Positions 9,807 through 19,952 of a stretch of DNA of 64,000 nt are shown here, piece after piece. The DNA is from Hondaea fermentalgiana (taxonomy: Eukaryota > Sar > Bigyra > Thraustochytrida > Thraustochytriidae). Both the position numbers and the translations under genes were made by a program. The stretch lies in NCBI GenBank assembly GCA_014084085.1, contig NPFB01000005.1:1-64000 (forward strand). The letters are read 5' to 3'. How positions within the stretch are numbered: the first letter of the stretch is position 1; each line of letters starts with the position of its first letter. Below the pieces are notes generated by a model. That model searched no databases. It was not told where the DNA came from and was given only the letters and a program-made list of their open reading frames with translations.

Positions 9807-10817
9807 TTACTTGCTGTCCTCGGCCGGATTCACCTTGGCTACAGCCTTTTCGTTGTGCTCACCGCCATCCACCAATTGACCAATCTTCTCCGAGGCAAAG
9901 CTCGACACGCGCTCCGTGACGTGGTGCTCGCGATTGAATTCCAGCACAGCATTGCCAGCCTGCGTCGCAGCGCGTTCCGCCTTTCCCGTCAAGTCGTGCT
10001 TTTCATTCAGTTCCTTGGTCGACGACCAAAGTCCGCTCGCGGACTCCTTGGCACGATCCGTCCACTTGTACTGATCGTTCCACAAGCGCGCCGAGCTCAT
10101 CATGCGTGCACCCAAAAGACCAAGTTCGCGCGTCCGCGCGCCATGTTCGTCCTCCTTGTCCACGAAGTGGTTCGCTGCGAAAAAGCCTGCAGCCCCGCCC
10201 AGAATGGGCACGCCCAGGAACGCGCCAACGCCGGCGCCCATACCGGTGCCCATGAGCTGGGCGCCCGACTTGATCTCGCGATGCGTGAACCTATCGACCA
10301 CGTCGTTCGAGCGACCCGCGACAGGTGCAGGCACTCCTTGGACGGCCGGTGTCTGGTTCTGGTTCTGGTTCTGGTTCTTTTCAATCGCACGGCTGTGGTC
10401 CTCGTACTCGCTGGCCTGCATTTCAAGCGCGGCTCGCTCGTTTGGATCCCGAGTCACCCGCGCCAAATTGCGCAGAGCGCCTGCTGCTTCTTCGTACCGG
10501 TCGCGCGCGACCTCTGCAAGGCCGCAGCTCTCTGCATCCGCGGCCTGCCGCGCCACGTCCGAGGCCTCCACCATCGTCAGGGGCAGTTCCTCGCTTCTGA
10601 GCTGCTGCAGCTGTTCCTCCACGACGGCCTCGCCGCGGAAACGCTGCCTCGGCTGCTGCTCTCGCTGTGCTTCTCCTCCTCGCTGCGCTTGCTGTCCTGC
10701 CGGCGCCTCGAACACCATGCCTCCGCGCGCGACGGCCTCTGCGTACGCCGGGGGTTGCGGGTTTGCCGCAGCGCCTCCGCCGCCGCCCTCCTCGGGCCCG
10801 TCCGGCCCGCCGCCCAT
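9807..10817 (-). CDS. Unassigned protein with MIT-like helical region and glycine-zipper segment
   Basis: Protein of 336 residues starting at the first in-frame ATG (MGGGPDGPEEGG); the longer frame to 11249 opens with a non-ATG codon. An N-terminal Gly/Pro/Gln-rich stretch is followed by a helical region at about residues 86-145 (ASDVARQAADAESCGL then ARDRYEEAAGAL), which resembles an MIT-type hairpin. Next is an Asn-Gln dipeptide run encoded by a short microsatellite. A small-residue hydrophobic segment (MGTGMGAGVGAFLGVPILG, about 190-215) looks like a glycine zipper that could insert in or contact membrane. The C-terminal part is an amphipathic helical tail. Comparison with MIT or senescence-type proteins is suggestive only. 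Function unknown; perhaps membrane-associated trafficking. Confidence 0.65.
   Translation of the reverse strand: MGGGPDGPEEGGGGGAAANPQPPAYAEAVARGGMVFEAPAGQQAQRGGEAQREQQPRQRFRGEAVVEEQLQQLRSEELPLTMVEASDVARQAADAESCGLAEVARDRYEEAAGALRNLARVTRDPNERAALEMQASEYEDHSRAIEKNQNQNQNQTPAVQGVPAPVAGRSNDVVDRFTHREIKSGAQLMGTGMGAGVGAFLGVPILGGAAGFFAANHFVDKEDEHGARTRELGLLGARMMSSARLWNDQYKWTDRAKESASGLWSSTKELNEKHDLTGKAERAATQAGNAVLEFNREHHVTERVSSFASEKIGQLVDGGEHNEKAVAKVNPAEDSK
10351..10379. repeat. GGTTCT hexanucleotide run inside the minus-strand CDS
   Basis: Four to five copies of GGTTCT encode an Asn-Gln alternating run in the minus-strand protein, so length change here would keep the frame. Confidence 0.8.
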
Positions 10818-11621
10818 GGACGGCTCCGCGCAGAACCCTCTCTCGCTCTCGCTCTCGCGCTGCCGCACGCTGCCGCACTTGCCTCCGCCGCCTTCGGTTC
10901 TGCAGCCAGCGCCGCCTCGCGCGTCCCTTCGAGCCGCCGCCTCCTTCGAGCTCCGGTCGGTTCTGCGCAACTCTCCTCCTCTCCGCGTCTGCTGCCTCTG
11001 CCCCGGGACCGACAGCGCCTGCCCGACTGCTGCAGCACGTGCTAGGATGCGGAGCAACACGGAGGAGGGAGAGAGGGCGGAGAGGAAAGGAAGGGAAAGG
11101 AGAGGAGAGGAAAGCCGGCGCGCACGCCGAGCCGGCCGGCGCCAGGGGAGAAGTCCCGGCCAGCGTGGACGGGACTGCTCCCTGGAGAGACCGCCGGCCC
11201 GGTCGAGGGACGTGGGAGGGAGGATGGGAGAGAGGAAGAAAGAGCGCACGTTGCCGAGTGGCCGTGGAACGTGCCGCGCTCACCTCATCAGGCAGCCAGG
11301 CAGGCAGGCAGCCAGACAGGCAGGATCTGGGCAAGGCAATGCCAGCATCCATGGGGAAGGCGATGATGGTGTCCGCCACGAATGATGGATTGCCGTTCGT
11401 GGACAACAATCGGAGGCAGCGAGCCGGCCAGAGGATCGTGCTAATGAAAAAAAAAAAGGAAGAAAATCAACCAAGACAAATTGTAGCCTTCGAGCGCCAG
11501 CTGCAATGACTGCAGCCACAGTGGCCATCAGCCATCACAGCCATCAAAAGAGGACATCAAGAACAACGAGCTTCAATAGCTTATGAACAACGTGGGGCTA
11601 AAGGGAAACTCGCGACGGACG
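10818..11621. other. Spacer between two minus-strand genes
   Basis: The stretch upstream of 10817 is very GC-rich and purine-skewed (AGGAGAGG runs near 11075-11120), consistent with a promoter or 5'UTR. It also contains a CAGG run near 11291-11330. From about 11380 it is AT-richer and probably belongs to the 3' side of the sulfatase gene's neighbourhood. No gene is recognised. Confidence 0.45.
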
Positions 11622-13643
11622 TCACAAGCGAGACCCATCCGCGAGCGGCAGGTTGCCCGGGCCGCCTGTTGGACAAAAGTCGTGGCCAACCGCGTCCGTC
11701 TGATACACGCCACATTGTGGCACCATGTAACTAGATTGCTTCGAGTTCGAAGGGTTCAGACCATAGTACGTGAGCGCATAGTCGTATTCAAAGCAAGGCC
11801 CACTGCAGTAAAAGGGCGTCATACCAAACTTGCCCTTGATCGGCAAGCGAATCGTGTACTGGTACAAGAGCGTCTCGTTGAGAGCCGCCCACAGCTTGGT
11901 CTGCGTCTCCACGTCATCAATGGGACTCTTCTCGCGATAGTCGGCCGTCACGTTAAAGAGGCACGGCCGGAAGCGAAAGCTACCATCCATAAAGGCTTCC
12001 ACATCGCGGTTGTCAAAGAATTGCAGACAGTCAAGACCATCGTCATCGGAAAAGATATTGTCGCGGTCGACCCAACCAAAGTGGACATCATCCTTGCATT
12101 CGATATCGCTAGTGATACCCATGGAGCAGGGCTGCGCCAAGATCAGTTTCATGTCGCCCATGAGGACGGCTTCCCGACTCAGCACCAGCACCGGGTGCAC
12201 AGCGTCACGCGCATATTCCGTCGGCTGCATCAGCGACGGCCACATGTCCTTGCTGTCCACGGGCGGATAACTCAGCATGCCATAGGCGTCCACCTGCCTG
12301 CTCGAGTTCGTTGGGTCTGTGACATTCGGGTACTGCGCGTCAGGGACGTCGTCGAGGGTCAAATTAGGAAAAGCAGGCCCCATCGGTGGATCATCGTCGC
12401 CCGAAACACCCGCCAAGTTGCAAAACGTCCGGTACCAGTCGGAAATGTGATAAATCTTGTTGTTGAACGATCCGCGCTGCGACGCAGGAATGATACCGCC
12501 GCTCACAAAGGATGCCGTCCGGAAACCTCCCTCGAACGCAGTGCCCTTTTCTCCCCGCAAGGGGTAGTTGTTGCCCGGCGCCTTGTTGCTTGTGCCGCCA
12601 TTGTCGCTGATAAACACCACCAGCGTGTTGTTCCACACGGCCTCATCGTCCTGAAATAAGCTCACCACGCGCTCGATCTCCACGTCTGCGGCGTACACGT
12701 TCCATTGCAACAGGTCAAAGTTCTCCACATTTGCATCCTGGTACTCGTTATAGTACTTGGTGCTCCCATACGAGTTCGAGTACCGACTGTTTGATGGGAT
12801 TGACTTGAGCGGCGTGTGCGGGGCTTGCAGGGCATAGAACAGAAAGATCGGTCGCGGACTCGATTCGGCCAGCTCGTCTTTGATATTTGACACCATGCTA
12901 TTACCCCAGTACAGAGCGCTGTACGTCGAGTCCGTGTCCATTTCCAGGTTCTTCCACCGACCTCCCGAGCCATAATACGTTTGGCTTCCGCCGAGAAAGC
13001 CCATGTGTTCGTGAAAGCCACGATGCCTTGGCAGCATGCGGATCGACCGCGCCCCAATGTGGCCCTTGCCGTAAAAGAGAGAGTAATATCCAGCGTCTGT
13101 GAGCTTTTCCGAAATCCACGTCATGCGCATGTCCATGTCGTCGTCTTCAAAGTCCGTGAGTTCGTCGCCGCCTACATGCGTTGGCTCCCGGCCCGTGAGA
13201 AACGAGCGTCGCGATGGCGAACAGTGCCACGAGGCATAGTGACGCGTCAAAATGACGCCCTCCTCTTCGGCAAGCTGCGTCAAGAACGGCATCGATTCCT
13301 GCGTCTCTTCTCGCGCCTGCGGCGCAAATCCCGCGTCTGCGAGGCCGAGGTCATCCCACAGAAAAACCAAAATGTTGGGTTTCGTGCCTACGGCAGCCTG
13401 CGCCTCCTCGTCAGACACCGAGACCTCTTCGCCGTCGAGAGTATCCGGTGGCGTGACGTTCTCGTGCGACCTTCGCCACTCGTACGTTTCGGAGCTTCTC
13501 GCAACGTCGATATCGCCTGCAAGAACTGCTTGCTTGAAAAGAACATCGTCAATCATGTCCTGGCTTCTTGACGAGATACCCATTGTAGACTGCACCATGG
13601 TCGCGACGGCCACGGCCGTCGCAAGGTTGCGCCAAGGCGCCAT
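11622..13643 (-). CDS. Secreted sulfatase (arylsulfatase B/I/J-like)
   Basis: Protein of 673 residues with an N-terminal hydrophobic signal-like segment. The alkaline-phosphatase-superfamily metal motif NILVFLWDDLG lies near residues 90-100. The sulfatase signature CSPSRRSFLTGR starts at Cys141, the residue expected to be converted to formylglycine. GKGHIGA, an APHTPL block and ISDNGGTSNKAPGNN follow in the order seen in type I arylsulfatases. Several N-glycosylation sequons suggest passage through the ER. Known family role: hydrolysis of sulfate esters on glycans or small molecules. Substrate cannot be read from sequence. A homologue-style C-terminal cysteine-containing region follows the catalytic domain. 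It is a single-exon gene; start and stop are both clear. Confidence 0.93.
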   Translation of the reverse strand: MAPWRNLATAVAVATMVQSTMGISSRSQDMIDDVLFKQAVLAGDIDVARSSETYEWRRSHENVTPPDTLDGEEVSVSDEEAQAAVGTKPNILVFLWDDLGLADAGFAPQAREETQESMPFLTQLAEEEGVILTRHYASWHCSPSRRSFLTGREPTHVGGDELTDFEDDDMDMRMTWISEKLTDAGYYSLFYGKGHIGARSIRMLPRHRGFHEHMGFLGGSQTYYGSGGRWKNLEMDTDSTYSALYWGNSMVSNIKDELAESSPRPIFLFYALQAPHTPLKSIPSNSRYSNSYGSTKYYNEYQDANVENFDLLQWNVYAADVEIERVVSLFQDDEAVWNNTLVVFISDNGGTSNKAPGNNYPLRGEKGTAFEGGFRTASFVSGGIIPASQRGSFNNKIYHISDWYRTFCNLAGVSGDDDPPMGPAFPNLTLDDVPDAQYPNVTDPTNSSRQVDAYGMLSYPPVDSKDMWPSLMQPTEYARDAVHPVLVLSREAVLMGDMKLILAQPCSMGITSDIECKDDVHFGWVDRDNIFSDDDGLDCLQFFDNRDVEAFMDGSFRFRPCLFNVTADYREKSPIDDVETQTKLWAALNETLLYQYTIRLPIKGKFGMTPFYCSGPCFEYDYALTYYGLNPSNSKQSSYMVPQCGVYQTDAVGHDFCPTGGPGNLPLADGSRL

Positions 13644-15347
13644 CGTCGCAAGGCGCTAGAGAAGGCCTTATTTGTTTGTTGTTTTCTTGCTCGTTCGCTT
13701 GATTGTTTGTTTTTTCGCTCGTTCTTTGACGGCTGCGTCCGCGCGTCGCCGCTGCGCGCAGCGCGGACTGACTTCGCGCGCGACACGACCCTGACCCGCT
13801 TCGACGCCCCGCTGTCGCCGCCAAAAGGGCACACTCGGCCGCGACCGGGCAAGAGGCCGACCTCGCGATGCTGGACTGCTCTGCTTTCCTCTACTCTCTG
13901 TCAAGTCCTCGATGCTGTCTGTCTGCCTGGGAAAGCAAGGACTTTAGTTGGAAATTGACTGCCGCAATGGAAAGAATGGAGAAGCCGAAGGGAGAAAGAA
14001 CGCACGACCGGCGGCCTGCCGTGACGACTCCCGCTTCGTGCACGGCAAGCGCAGCAAGAGCGGCTGCGGACGGCCGAACTGGCGCGGAGGAGGTGGCGCT
14101 TCAAGCTGTCGTTCAGCCTGTCTCTTTCTAATTTGTCGGGTTTCGGCCAGTGGCGTCGGAGACGGAGAGCGAGCGCGGGAAGAATCTCAGAACAGAAAGA
14201 GCGGGTGATGCCGCGGCGGCGAGGCGAGGCGGCACACACTCACCTCGAACTCACGCGGTGTTTCGGCGAACGGGGTCTCTCTCTCTATCTCCTTCTCAAA
14301 ACCAAAAACTGGCTGGTGTGGCTGGTGTGACGGCTGGCGGCTGGCCGGCCGGCTGGCTGCCTGGCTGCTTGGTTGCCAATGTAGCGAATGTCGGCACAAG
14401 AGCAACAGCCAGCAAATGCTACTTTCAGGGAAATTGGCGCTACAGTGGAGAATGTAGCCGGTCACTGGACTTGTCGGCTGTCTTGTATGCGACTGTGCCT
14501 GACTGTGACTGTGACTGTCGGTGCTGGAGGGAACACGGACCCCTCGGACGCTGCTGAAAGTCTTCGTATCGGCTCGCTCTTTGAGCAGGAAAGCACGACG
14601 CTGCAAGGTCGCGGTGAGCGGACAGCGTCGGTCAATGACAGGTATGGTCCCCAACACCTCATCGGCTAGCAAGGATTTTTTGGCCGACCCGCCGAAGGAA
14701 TGAATGACTCCCAGGGAAATACTAGGGGTCATCATGATGGGGTCCTTGGATCACGGAGTATTACAGAGGCAGAATAGAACGAGGCAAAGACTTCCCACGG
14801 AGTGACACGCATGTGCGCGCAAGCGAATCGGCCTACCATGGCTAAATGGACACACAACAGGCAGAAATGCTCACCTGCTTTGTATTAACGAGAGAGGAAC
14901 GGGAGAAAATGTGAGCAATGACTCGCGCGTCCGATCTAGATTTTTTGAAGAGCTGCTCAGGATTCCAAAAGGTGGTGGCTGCAATAATGTTTGTCTTGTA
15001 AGCATCACGAGTTGTGACAAACAAGACCAAGAAGAAAACGCGCACGATGGCTTTACATCTATTTTTATCCGAATCGAACCATCGCCGACCCCCCCCCGGC
15101 GCCGCCGAAAACCCACTCTTGCTTGCATTCAATTCGTTCAAGCCGGAGCCAAATGGCGAGACCAAGTAAAAAGCACTTGACCAGACGAGATGAGAATGGG
15201 GATAGCAGCAAGCGATGACGAGCTCTCGTCTGCCTTTGATTTTTAAAAGACAATTTACGAAAAGAAATCAGTGGTGAAGAAGGGTGGTGGTGGTGGTGGC
15301 GAAAAATAAAAGACACAAACTGCAAAATCTATCAAGGTTTCGGCACA
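13644..15347. other. 1.7-kb spacer without a recognised gene
   Basis: Lies between the sulfatase start and the FabI stop. It contains CTTGCT/GTTTG repeats near 13673-13712, CTGGC and GGCTGG runs near 14310-14372, TGACTG repeats near 14495-14520, and a TGG run at 15281-15298. Short ORFs on both strands (for example 14187-14735 minus and 14911-15180 plus) have no recognisable domain. A possible stem forms around 14705-14732, but it matches no RNA family that I know. Confidence 0.4.
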
Positions 15348-16361
15348 TCAGTCGGCACGGTCCGCAGCGCCGAACGCCTGGCTGGAGATGCCGCTATCAA
15401 CGAAAATGGTTTGACCAGAGACGTGAGCAGCAAGATCGCTGGCCAAAAAGGTTGCGACGCTGCCGACATCCTGTGCGGAAATGGGATCCGGTAGCGTGCG
15501 TCTTGCATTGGCGTGGTCTCGGAGCTCGTGAAATCCACGAAGCCCACGCGCCGACAAGGTATTGATGGGTCCTGCGCTTATGGCGTTGACGCGAATATTG
15601 CCTTGGCCAAGTTCACTCGCGAGATACCTGCACGTGCTCTCGAGGGCGCCCTTGGCAGGGCCCATGATGCCATAACCAGGTACTGCGCGCTGTGAACCAT
15701 CAAATGTCAAGGTCATGAGACTTGCGCTTTCCTCTGCTGCGTCTCGCGTCATGATAGGCTCGAGAAGACGGCCAAGCGCAATAAAACTGTACACACTCGA
15801 GTCCATGGTGTACTCAAAGTCATCTCGCTTCACGTCCACGACTCGTCCGTGAAGGGCTTCGCGAGGTGCAAAGGCTGCTGCATGGCACGCCATGTCGAGC
15901 TTTGAAGGGAGATCAAAGTCCACGGTGGTGCGTAGATCGTCCCACGTGAGATGATCCTCAAACCCCAGGTCATGCTGCATGATTCGCTTGGGCACTTCTG
16001 GGAGCTCTCGGTCCCAGAGTGCATGGACCTTATCGGCAAGGTTTTCATTTTTGGCGAGCAAGGTCACCTCGGCGCCGTGAGCAAGCCACGCTCTGGCCAC
16101 GGCCCAGCCCAGCGACCGCGCATTCGTCACGCCCGCCACCAGGCCGCGCTTGCCGAGCAGCAGCGTCGACGTCGTCTTGGCCATCTTCGTCGCCACTGTT
16201 ATCTGCCCACCTCTGCTCGGCCCGCGGCCTCTTATGTCGCCGCCAACGCCGCCGCTTCGACTCTGCTCTCTCTCTCGCTGCTGCCGCTCGCTGCTGCTGC
16301 TGCTGCCGCCGCTAAAGAGCGAACAACACCTCGATCGTGGGACTGTGAATCGCTGTGACAT
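15348..16361 (-). CDS. FABI: Enoyl-[acyl-carrier-protein] reductase, FabI/InhA type
   Basis: Member of the short-chain dehydrogenase superfamily that performs the last reduction of the type II fatty acid elongation cycle with NAD(P)H. Counting from the internal ATG at 16184 (MAKTTS, 278 residues), the FabI-style nucleotide loop GVTNARSLGWAVA lies near residues 18-31. The catalytic pair is Tyr171 and Lys178 in YGIMGPAK, and the conserved VNAISAGPINTLSA block follows. The residue equivalent to E. coli FabI Tyr146 is Phe161, as in InhA. The first in-frame ATG (16361) adds 59 residues, Arg/Ser-rich with few acids at the start, which could be an organelle presequence. The fatty-acid role is well supported; mitochondrial location is inference. 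Its promoter is shared with the RING-H2 gene. Confidence 0.9.
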   Translation of the reverse strand: MSQRFTVPRSRCCSLFSGGSSSSSERQQREREQSRSGGVGGDIRGRGPSRGGQITVATKMAKTTSTLLLGKRGLVAGVTNARSLGWAVARAWLAHGAEVTLLAKNENLADKVHALWDRELPEVPKRIMQHDLGFEDHLTWDDLRTTVDFDLPSKLDMACHAAAFAPREALHGRVVDVKRDDFEYTMDSSVYSFIALGRLLEPIMTRDAAEESASLMTLTFDGSQRAVPGYGIMGPAKGALESTCRYLASELGQGNIRVNAISAGPINTLSARGLRGFHELRDHANARRTLPDPISAQDVGSVATFLASDLAAHVSGQTIFVDSGISSQAFGAADRAD

Positions 16362-16644
16362 GTGAATGCCGACATTTGCGGTTCCTTGCTAGTTCCTCGA
16401 ATGATCTGCGCAACCCCGAATGCCTCGCGACGGTTTCCGGCCCCCATCGGCGCGTTGTACGAGCGCCGCAAGGTGATGTGAGTGCCTGCGAAAAGGAGTC
16501 ACGCTGCACATCTCAAACTAACTGGCAGGACGCCGAGCGCCGCGGACGCCACGAGTCAGGAGCGAGAAGCAAACCAAAGAGAGCCACGCGACTATTGTGC
16601 GAGAGGAGCGAGTGCTTGGGGAGTTTTCTTCTCCGCACGCGAGC

Positions 16645-18252
16645 ATGCAGCGCCAGGACCCGACGGGATCGCCCGTGCGAAGACGGCGCGCTTCTTTGAG
16701 GTTCAAGACGCCAGCCAGCGTGCTGGTGGACGAAGACGAGGTCAAGGCGCAAGAAGACTCGCGCCATGAGGACCGCGGAACACGCTCTCTGCTTTCTGTG
16801 CGCAGAGACCAAATGTGGCAGTCCACCATGCAAGACCTCTCGCCTGACTCGCGCGAGCTCTTTGACGACTTGGAGGAGGCAGAACTGGAGCACACGAGCG
16901 CTTCACGTCGTGGATCCGGGTCGTCATCCTCGCGTCGCGGTGGACATCATCGTCATCAGCTCCACCATGAGCATCAAGAGCAGTTTTCGCGCCATGTCCC
17001 CTTTCACTTGTCGACACCCGCGGGCTGCGAAACGCCTGCGGCGGTCGGGACGATTGATTTGACAGCTGAAGACCTCACTACGAGCGGTGGCGCTGTTGGC
17101 GCCACGGCTTCTTCTTCTTCTTCTTCTTCTTCTTCTTCTTCTTTTTCTTCAAGCAGCACAGGCCAAGACGCGTACGCGAGCCATCACCGCCCGCAACGGC
17201 GCGCTCGCGACGCTTCTTCTGGTTTGCAGGGCGCGGATGATCAGGTTCACGCCCCGCGACCGGGTCAACGCCGAGAAATTCGGGCAAGTCCCGTCGAGTT
17301 GTTGTGGGCCACCACGCAGGACCGACCTCGCCAGACGCGAGCGCATGCCACGTCTGCGGCAAGGTCGGCTTCGCTGCGTCTTTCGTTTTCCGGAGCCCTT
17401 TCTCCAGCGGGCCCCCGCAATCAGGATGAGGATGCCGACGGCGATGTCAATCTGCACGATGCCTTCGAAGACGTCGTCGATGACGACAACGACGCCGACA
17501 TGAGTATCCATGATGTCTCGGCCATCGATCTCACGGGCAACGTCGCGGAGAGCGGTTTGCAGTGGTCGTCCACGAGCAGCACAATGAATGATGCGAGCAC
17601 AGAGGGCAAGACCGAGCAGGAACTCCTGGACGAGTCGGAGCGTCTGGCGCGCCAGCTCATGGCTGAAGAAGAAGATCAGCTCTTGGAACGTCTTCACCAA
17701 GTCCAGCTCGAGGCGATGCGAAACATGCATCGTACGGGAAGCGACGTCGCGCAGGCGAACGCCAGCGAGGCAACCGGCGGCGCCGAATCTGCTACATCTG
17801 GGGCTGCCGCTTCAGAAGAGGATGAGAGCGTCGCTCTCGCACTGCGGCTCATGGCCGAGGAGGAAGCCGAGGCGGATCGTGTCCGGGTGGCAATGGAGGA
17901 GGCTGCTCGAGGCGCTGACTTTGACCCGGACGATATGTCATACGATGAACTCGTAGAGCTTGGCGAGCGCATTGGCAACGTCAAGCAGGAGCGCTGGCGT
18001 GTTGACGGTCGTGCGCTGGTGGAGGCTCTGCCCGTGGTCGTCTTCAAGGCTGCCTCGCACGACGAAGGCGCCCTTCAAGGCGTTGACACCACAAAGTGTC
18101 TGGTTTGCCAGTATCCGTATGAGGAGGACGAGGAGCTCAAGGTAATGCCTTGCAAGCACGCTTTCCACAAGGACTGCATCGACCCCTGGCTCGTCGATCA
18201 TGACACTTGCGTTGCATGCAAGCAGTCTCTGCGTGACACTGCGGACCCATGA
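16645..18252 (+). CDS. RING-H2 E3 ubiquitin ligase-like protein with long disordered N-terminus
   Basis: Protein of 535 residues from the first ATG. Residues 1-480 are low complexity: Arg/Ser-rich, a His-rich patch, a poly-Ser tract encoded by a TTC/TCT microsatellite, then acidic stretches and Glu-rich coiled segments with repeated LMAEEE motifs. The C-terminal RING-H2 finger (about residues 486-530) has CLVC, CKHAFHKDC and CVAC, giving the C3H2C3 zinc-ligand pattern with the usual DPWL after the sixth ligand. RING-H2 proteins recruit E2 enzymes for ubiquitin transfer. Two short DL-containing stretches (IDLTAEDL, IDLTGN) near acidic regions could be SUMO-interaction-like motifs, which is inference. 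The domain call is strong; the substrate is unknown. Confidence 0.88.
   Translation: MQRQDPTGSPVRRRRASLRFKTPASVLVDEDEVKAQEDSRHEDRGTRSLLSVRRDQMWQSTMQDLSPDSRELFDDLEEAELEHTSASRRGSGSSSSRRGGHHRHQLHHEHQEQFSRHVPFHLSTPAGCETPAAVGTIDLTAEDLTTSGGAVGATASSSSSSSSSSSFSSSSTGQDAYASHHRPQRRARDASSGLQGADDQVHAPRPGQRREIRASPVELLWATTQDRPRQTRAHATSAARSASLRLSFSGALSPAGPRNQDEDADGDVNLHDAFEDVVDDDNDADMSIHDVSAIDLTGNVAESGLQWSSTSSTMNDASTEGKTEQELLDESERLARQLMAEEEDQLLERLHQVQLEAMRNMHRTGSDVAQANASEATGGAESATSGAAASEEDESVALALRLMAEEEAEADRVRVAMEEAARGADFDPDDMSYDELVELGERIGNVKQERWRVDGRALVEALPVVVFKAASHDEGALQGVDTTKCLVCQYPYEEDEELKVMPCKHAFHKDCIDPWLVDHDTCVACKQSLRDTADP
17108..17150. repeat. TTC trinucleotide run (poly-Ser)
   Basis: In-frame trinucleotide run encoding a serine tract in the RING-H2 protein. 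The antisense frame reads poly-Lys and produces a spurious ORF. Confidence 0.9.
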
Positions 18253-18871
18253 CCTTGTTTTCCCCGTGTTTGCTCTCTTTCCCCACCTTTCATTCTTTTC
18301 TTTTCTTTTCTTTTCTTTCATACATCATGTACTACAAGTGTGAGGGGAGAAAGAGCATGCCTCGAGGCAGAACATGACGTCTTTCTCGATGGTTTATGGC
18401 CGCTCGCCTGGCTCTAGCTCCTTTCCTTTCACGTCACGATCTATAGCACTGTAAACAGAAAAGGTTAAGCTTGCCAATGTGCCCCCTCGATTTTTTTGCA
18501 AATTCCATGGCTCCCGACGACAGCCAAAAAAGTCCAACGAGCGGCTTTCGCGAAGGCCAACGTTACGTTGGTGGTATGCACTACAATCAGAGTGGCGACC
18601 TGCACTCGCCCAAAATACTACTAGCACGCACATAAAACAGCCTCTAGCGGTGACTAGACTAGTATGCCTAGACCTAGCGTGCCACGCGGCAGAACAAATA
18701 GCGGAGCAAGACGGGACACGTCCAGACGCGCCGGGCGCGGGCGACGAGAGCGCAGACCGCTCGAGAGAAAGAGAGGGAGAGTGGACAAACGTAGCACCGC
18801 GCGCAGGTGCAAGTCAAGCAGGAGGGAACGAAGGCGAGAAGAAAGAAAACGTCGCGAACCTTTTGGGCGAC
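18253..18871. other. Spacer with TTTTC microsatellite
   Basis: 3'UTR of the RING-H2 gene with a TTTTC run at about 18294-18318, followed by the probable promoter of SRPRB. The SRPRB frame is open back to about 18479 but without an ATG or conserved sequence. Confidence 0.5.
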
Positions 18872-19782
18872 ATGGAGACCCTGCGCGGCGCCGTGCCTGA
18901 CGCGCTGCAGACGCCGCTCGCAAGCGCCGAGGCGGCGGTCGCGCGGCAGCTAGGCGTATCGGATGATGCAGCACTGGCAATCCTCATTGCCGCAACACTC
19001 TTGGCAATTGTGCTCGCCACGTGGGCTGTGACCGGCGGCAACAGCAGCGGCAGTGCCGCAGGCGGCCGCAAACGTACAGGCGATGCCGTCGTGCTGTTGG
19101 GCAATTCGGGCTCCGGCAAGACCTCGCTATTCTACAAGCTGTAAGTGTCGATTGAAAAACTTCAAAGGAGAGACGAGGAATCAACAGACTAACACGGCAC
19201 TTTGCCAAAATGAGCAGACTCGCCGACAAATGTCCAGAATGCGTGACCTCAATGGAGATCCAGGAAAAGCGTTTCCCACTCGTGGGTGCCAACGTAGATA
19301 CGCCTCGCCGCGTAATTGACTTTCCCGGCCACGCGCGTCTCCGCACGCAGCTGCCCGAGGTGATTGTGCAGGCGCGATGCCTGGTGTTTCTCGTGGATGC
19401 AGCGGCCGTCAAGCCCAAGGATATTCGCGAAATTTCTAGCTTACTGTATGACGTTTTCGTGGAGATTATTCGCAGTGGTTGCGAGCCACGCATGCTTATT
19501 GTCTGCAACAAGTGCGAGGCGTCTGGCGCGATTGCGCCCGAAGATCTGCGCAAGAAACTTGAAAAGGAGATTGATGGTCTCAAGACGACGCGTCACTCCA
19601 TTGATACGGAAGGCGACGACGAAATGGAGATTGCTCTCGGTACCGAGGGCGTGCCCTTCGAGTTTGACAGCGACGCAGGTTGCGAGGTTGAGTTTTGCTC
19701 CGCATCCGTTCTCGAGGGTGGTGCCAAGCTCGATCCGGTCCTCGACTTTATCGCAGACGCTTTTCCAGCGACCTCGGCATGA
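18872..19782 (+). CDS. SRPRB: Signal recognition particle receptor subunit beta
   Basis: Two exons, 18872-19140 and 19218-19782, give 277 residues. The 77-nt intron (GTAAGT to GAGCAG) splits a Leu codon just after the P-loop. One transmembrane segment at about residues 34-54 anchors the protein in the ER membrane. The G-domain follows: P-loop GNSGSGKTS (77-85), switch motif DFPGHARL, base-recognition NKCE in place of NKxD, and a C-terminal CSAS block. Known role: anchors the SRP receptor alpha subunit at the ER and binds GTP during cotranslational targeting. The only in-frame ATG before the P-loop is 18872, giving METLRGAV. Length and architecture match the family. Confidence 0.93.
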
Positions 19783-19952
19783 ACAATTGAAACGAACGAT
19801 TGAATAGATGGAAACCGCTCGTGGGTATAGTGATGTTTATAAAGTACAGTCGTCTTGTCTTTCCATCGCGTCGCGTTGTGTTGCGCGAGGCCAGGAACGC
19901 CAGAAGCCATCTCGCTTGGCGAAAAAAGAAGAAGGTCAAAGAAAAGAGGAAT

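Noticed and set aside
9759..11385. Long plus-strand ORFs (428 and 427 codons) opposite the glycine-zipper gene
   Set aside because: Antisense shadows; the minus strand has the more protein-like sequence with helical pattern and an ATG start.
14660..14740. Possible snRNA (ATTTTTTGG Sm-like site with nearby stem)
   Set aside because: No conserved U1, U2, U4, U5 or U6 sequence block is present.
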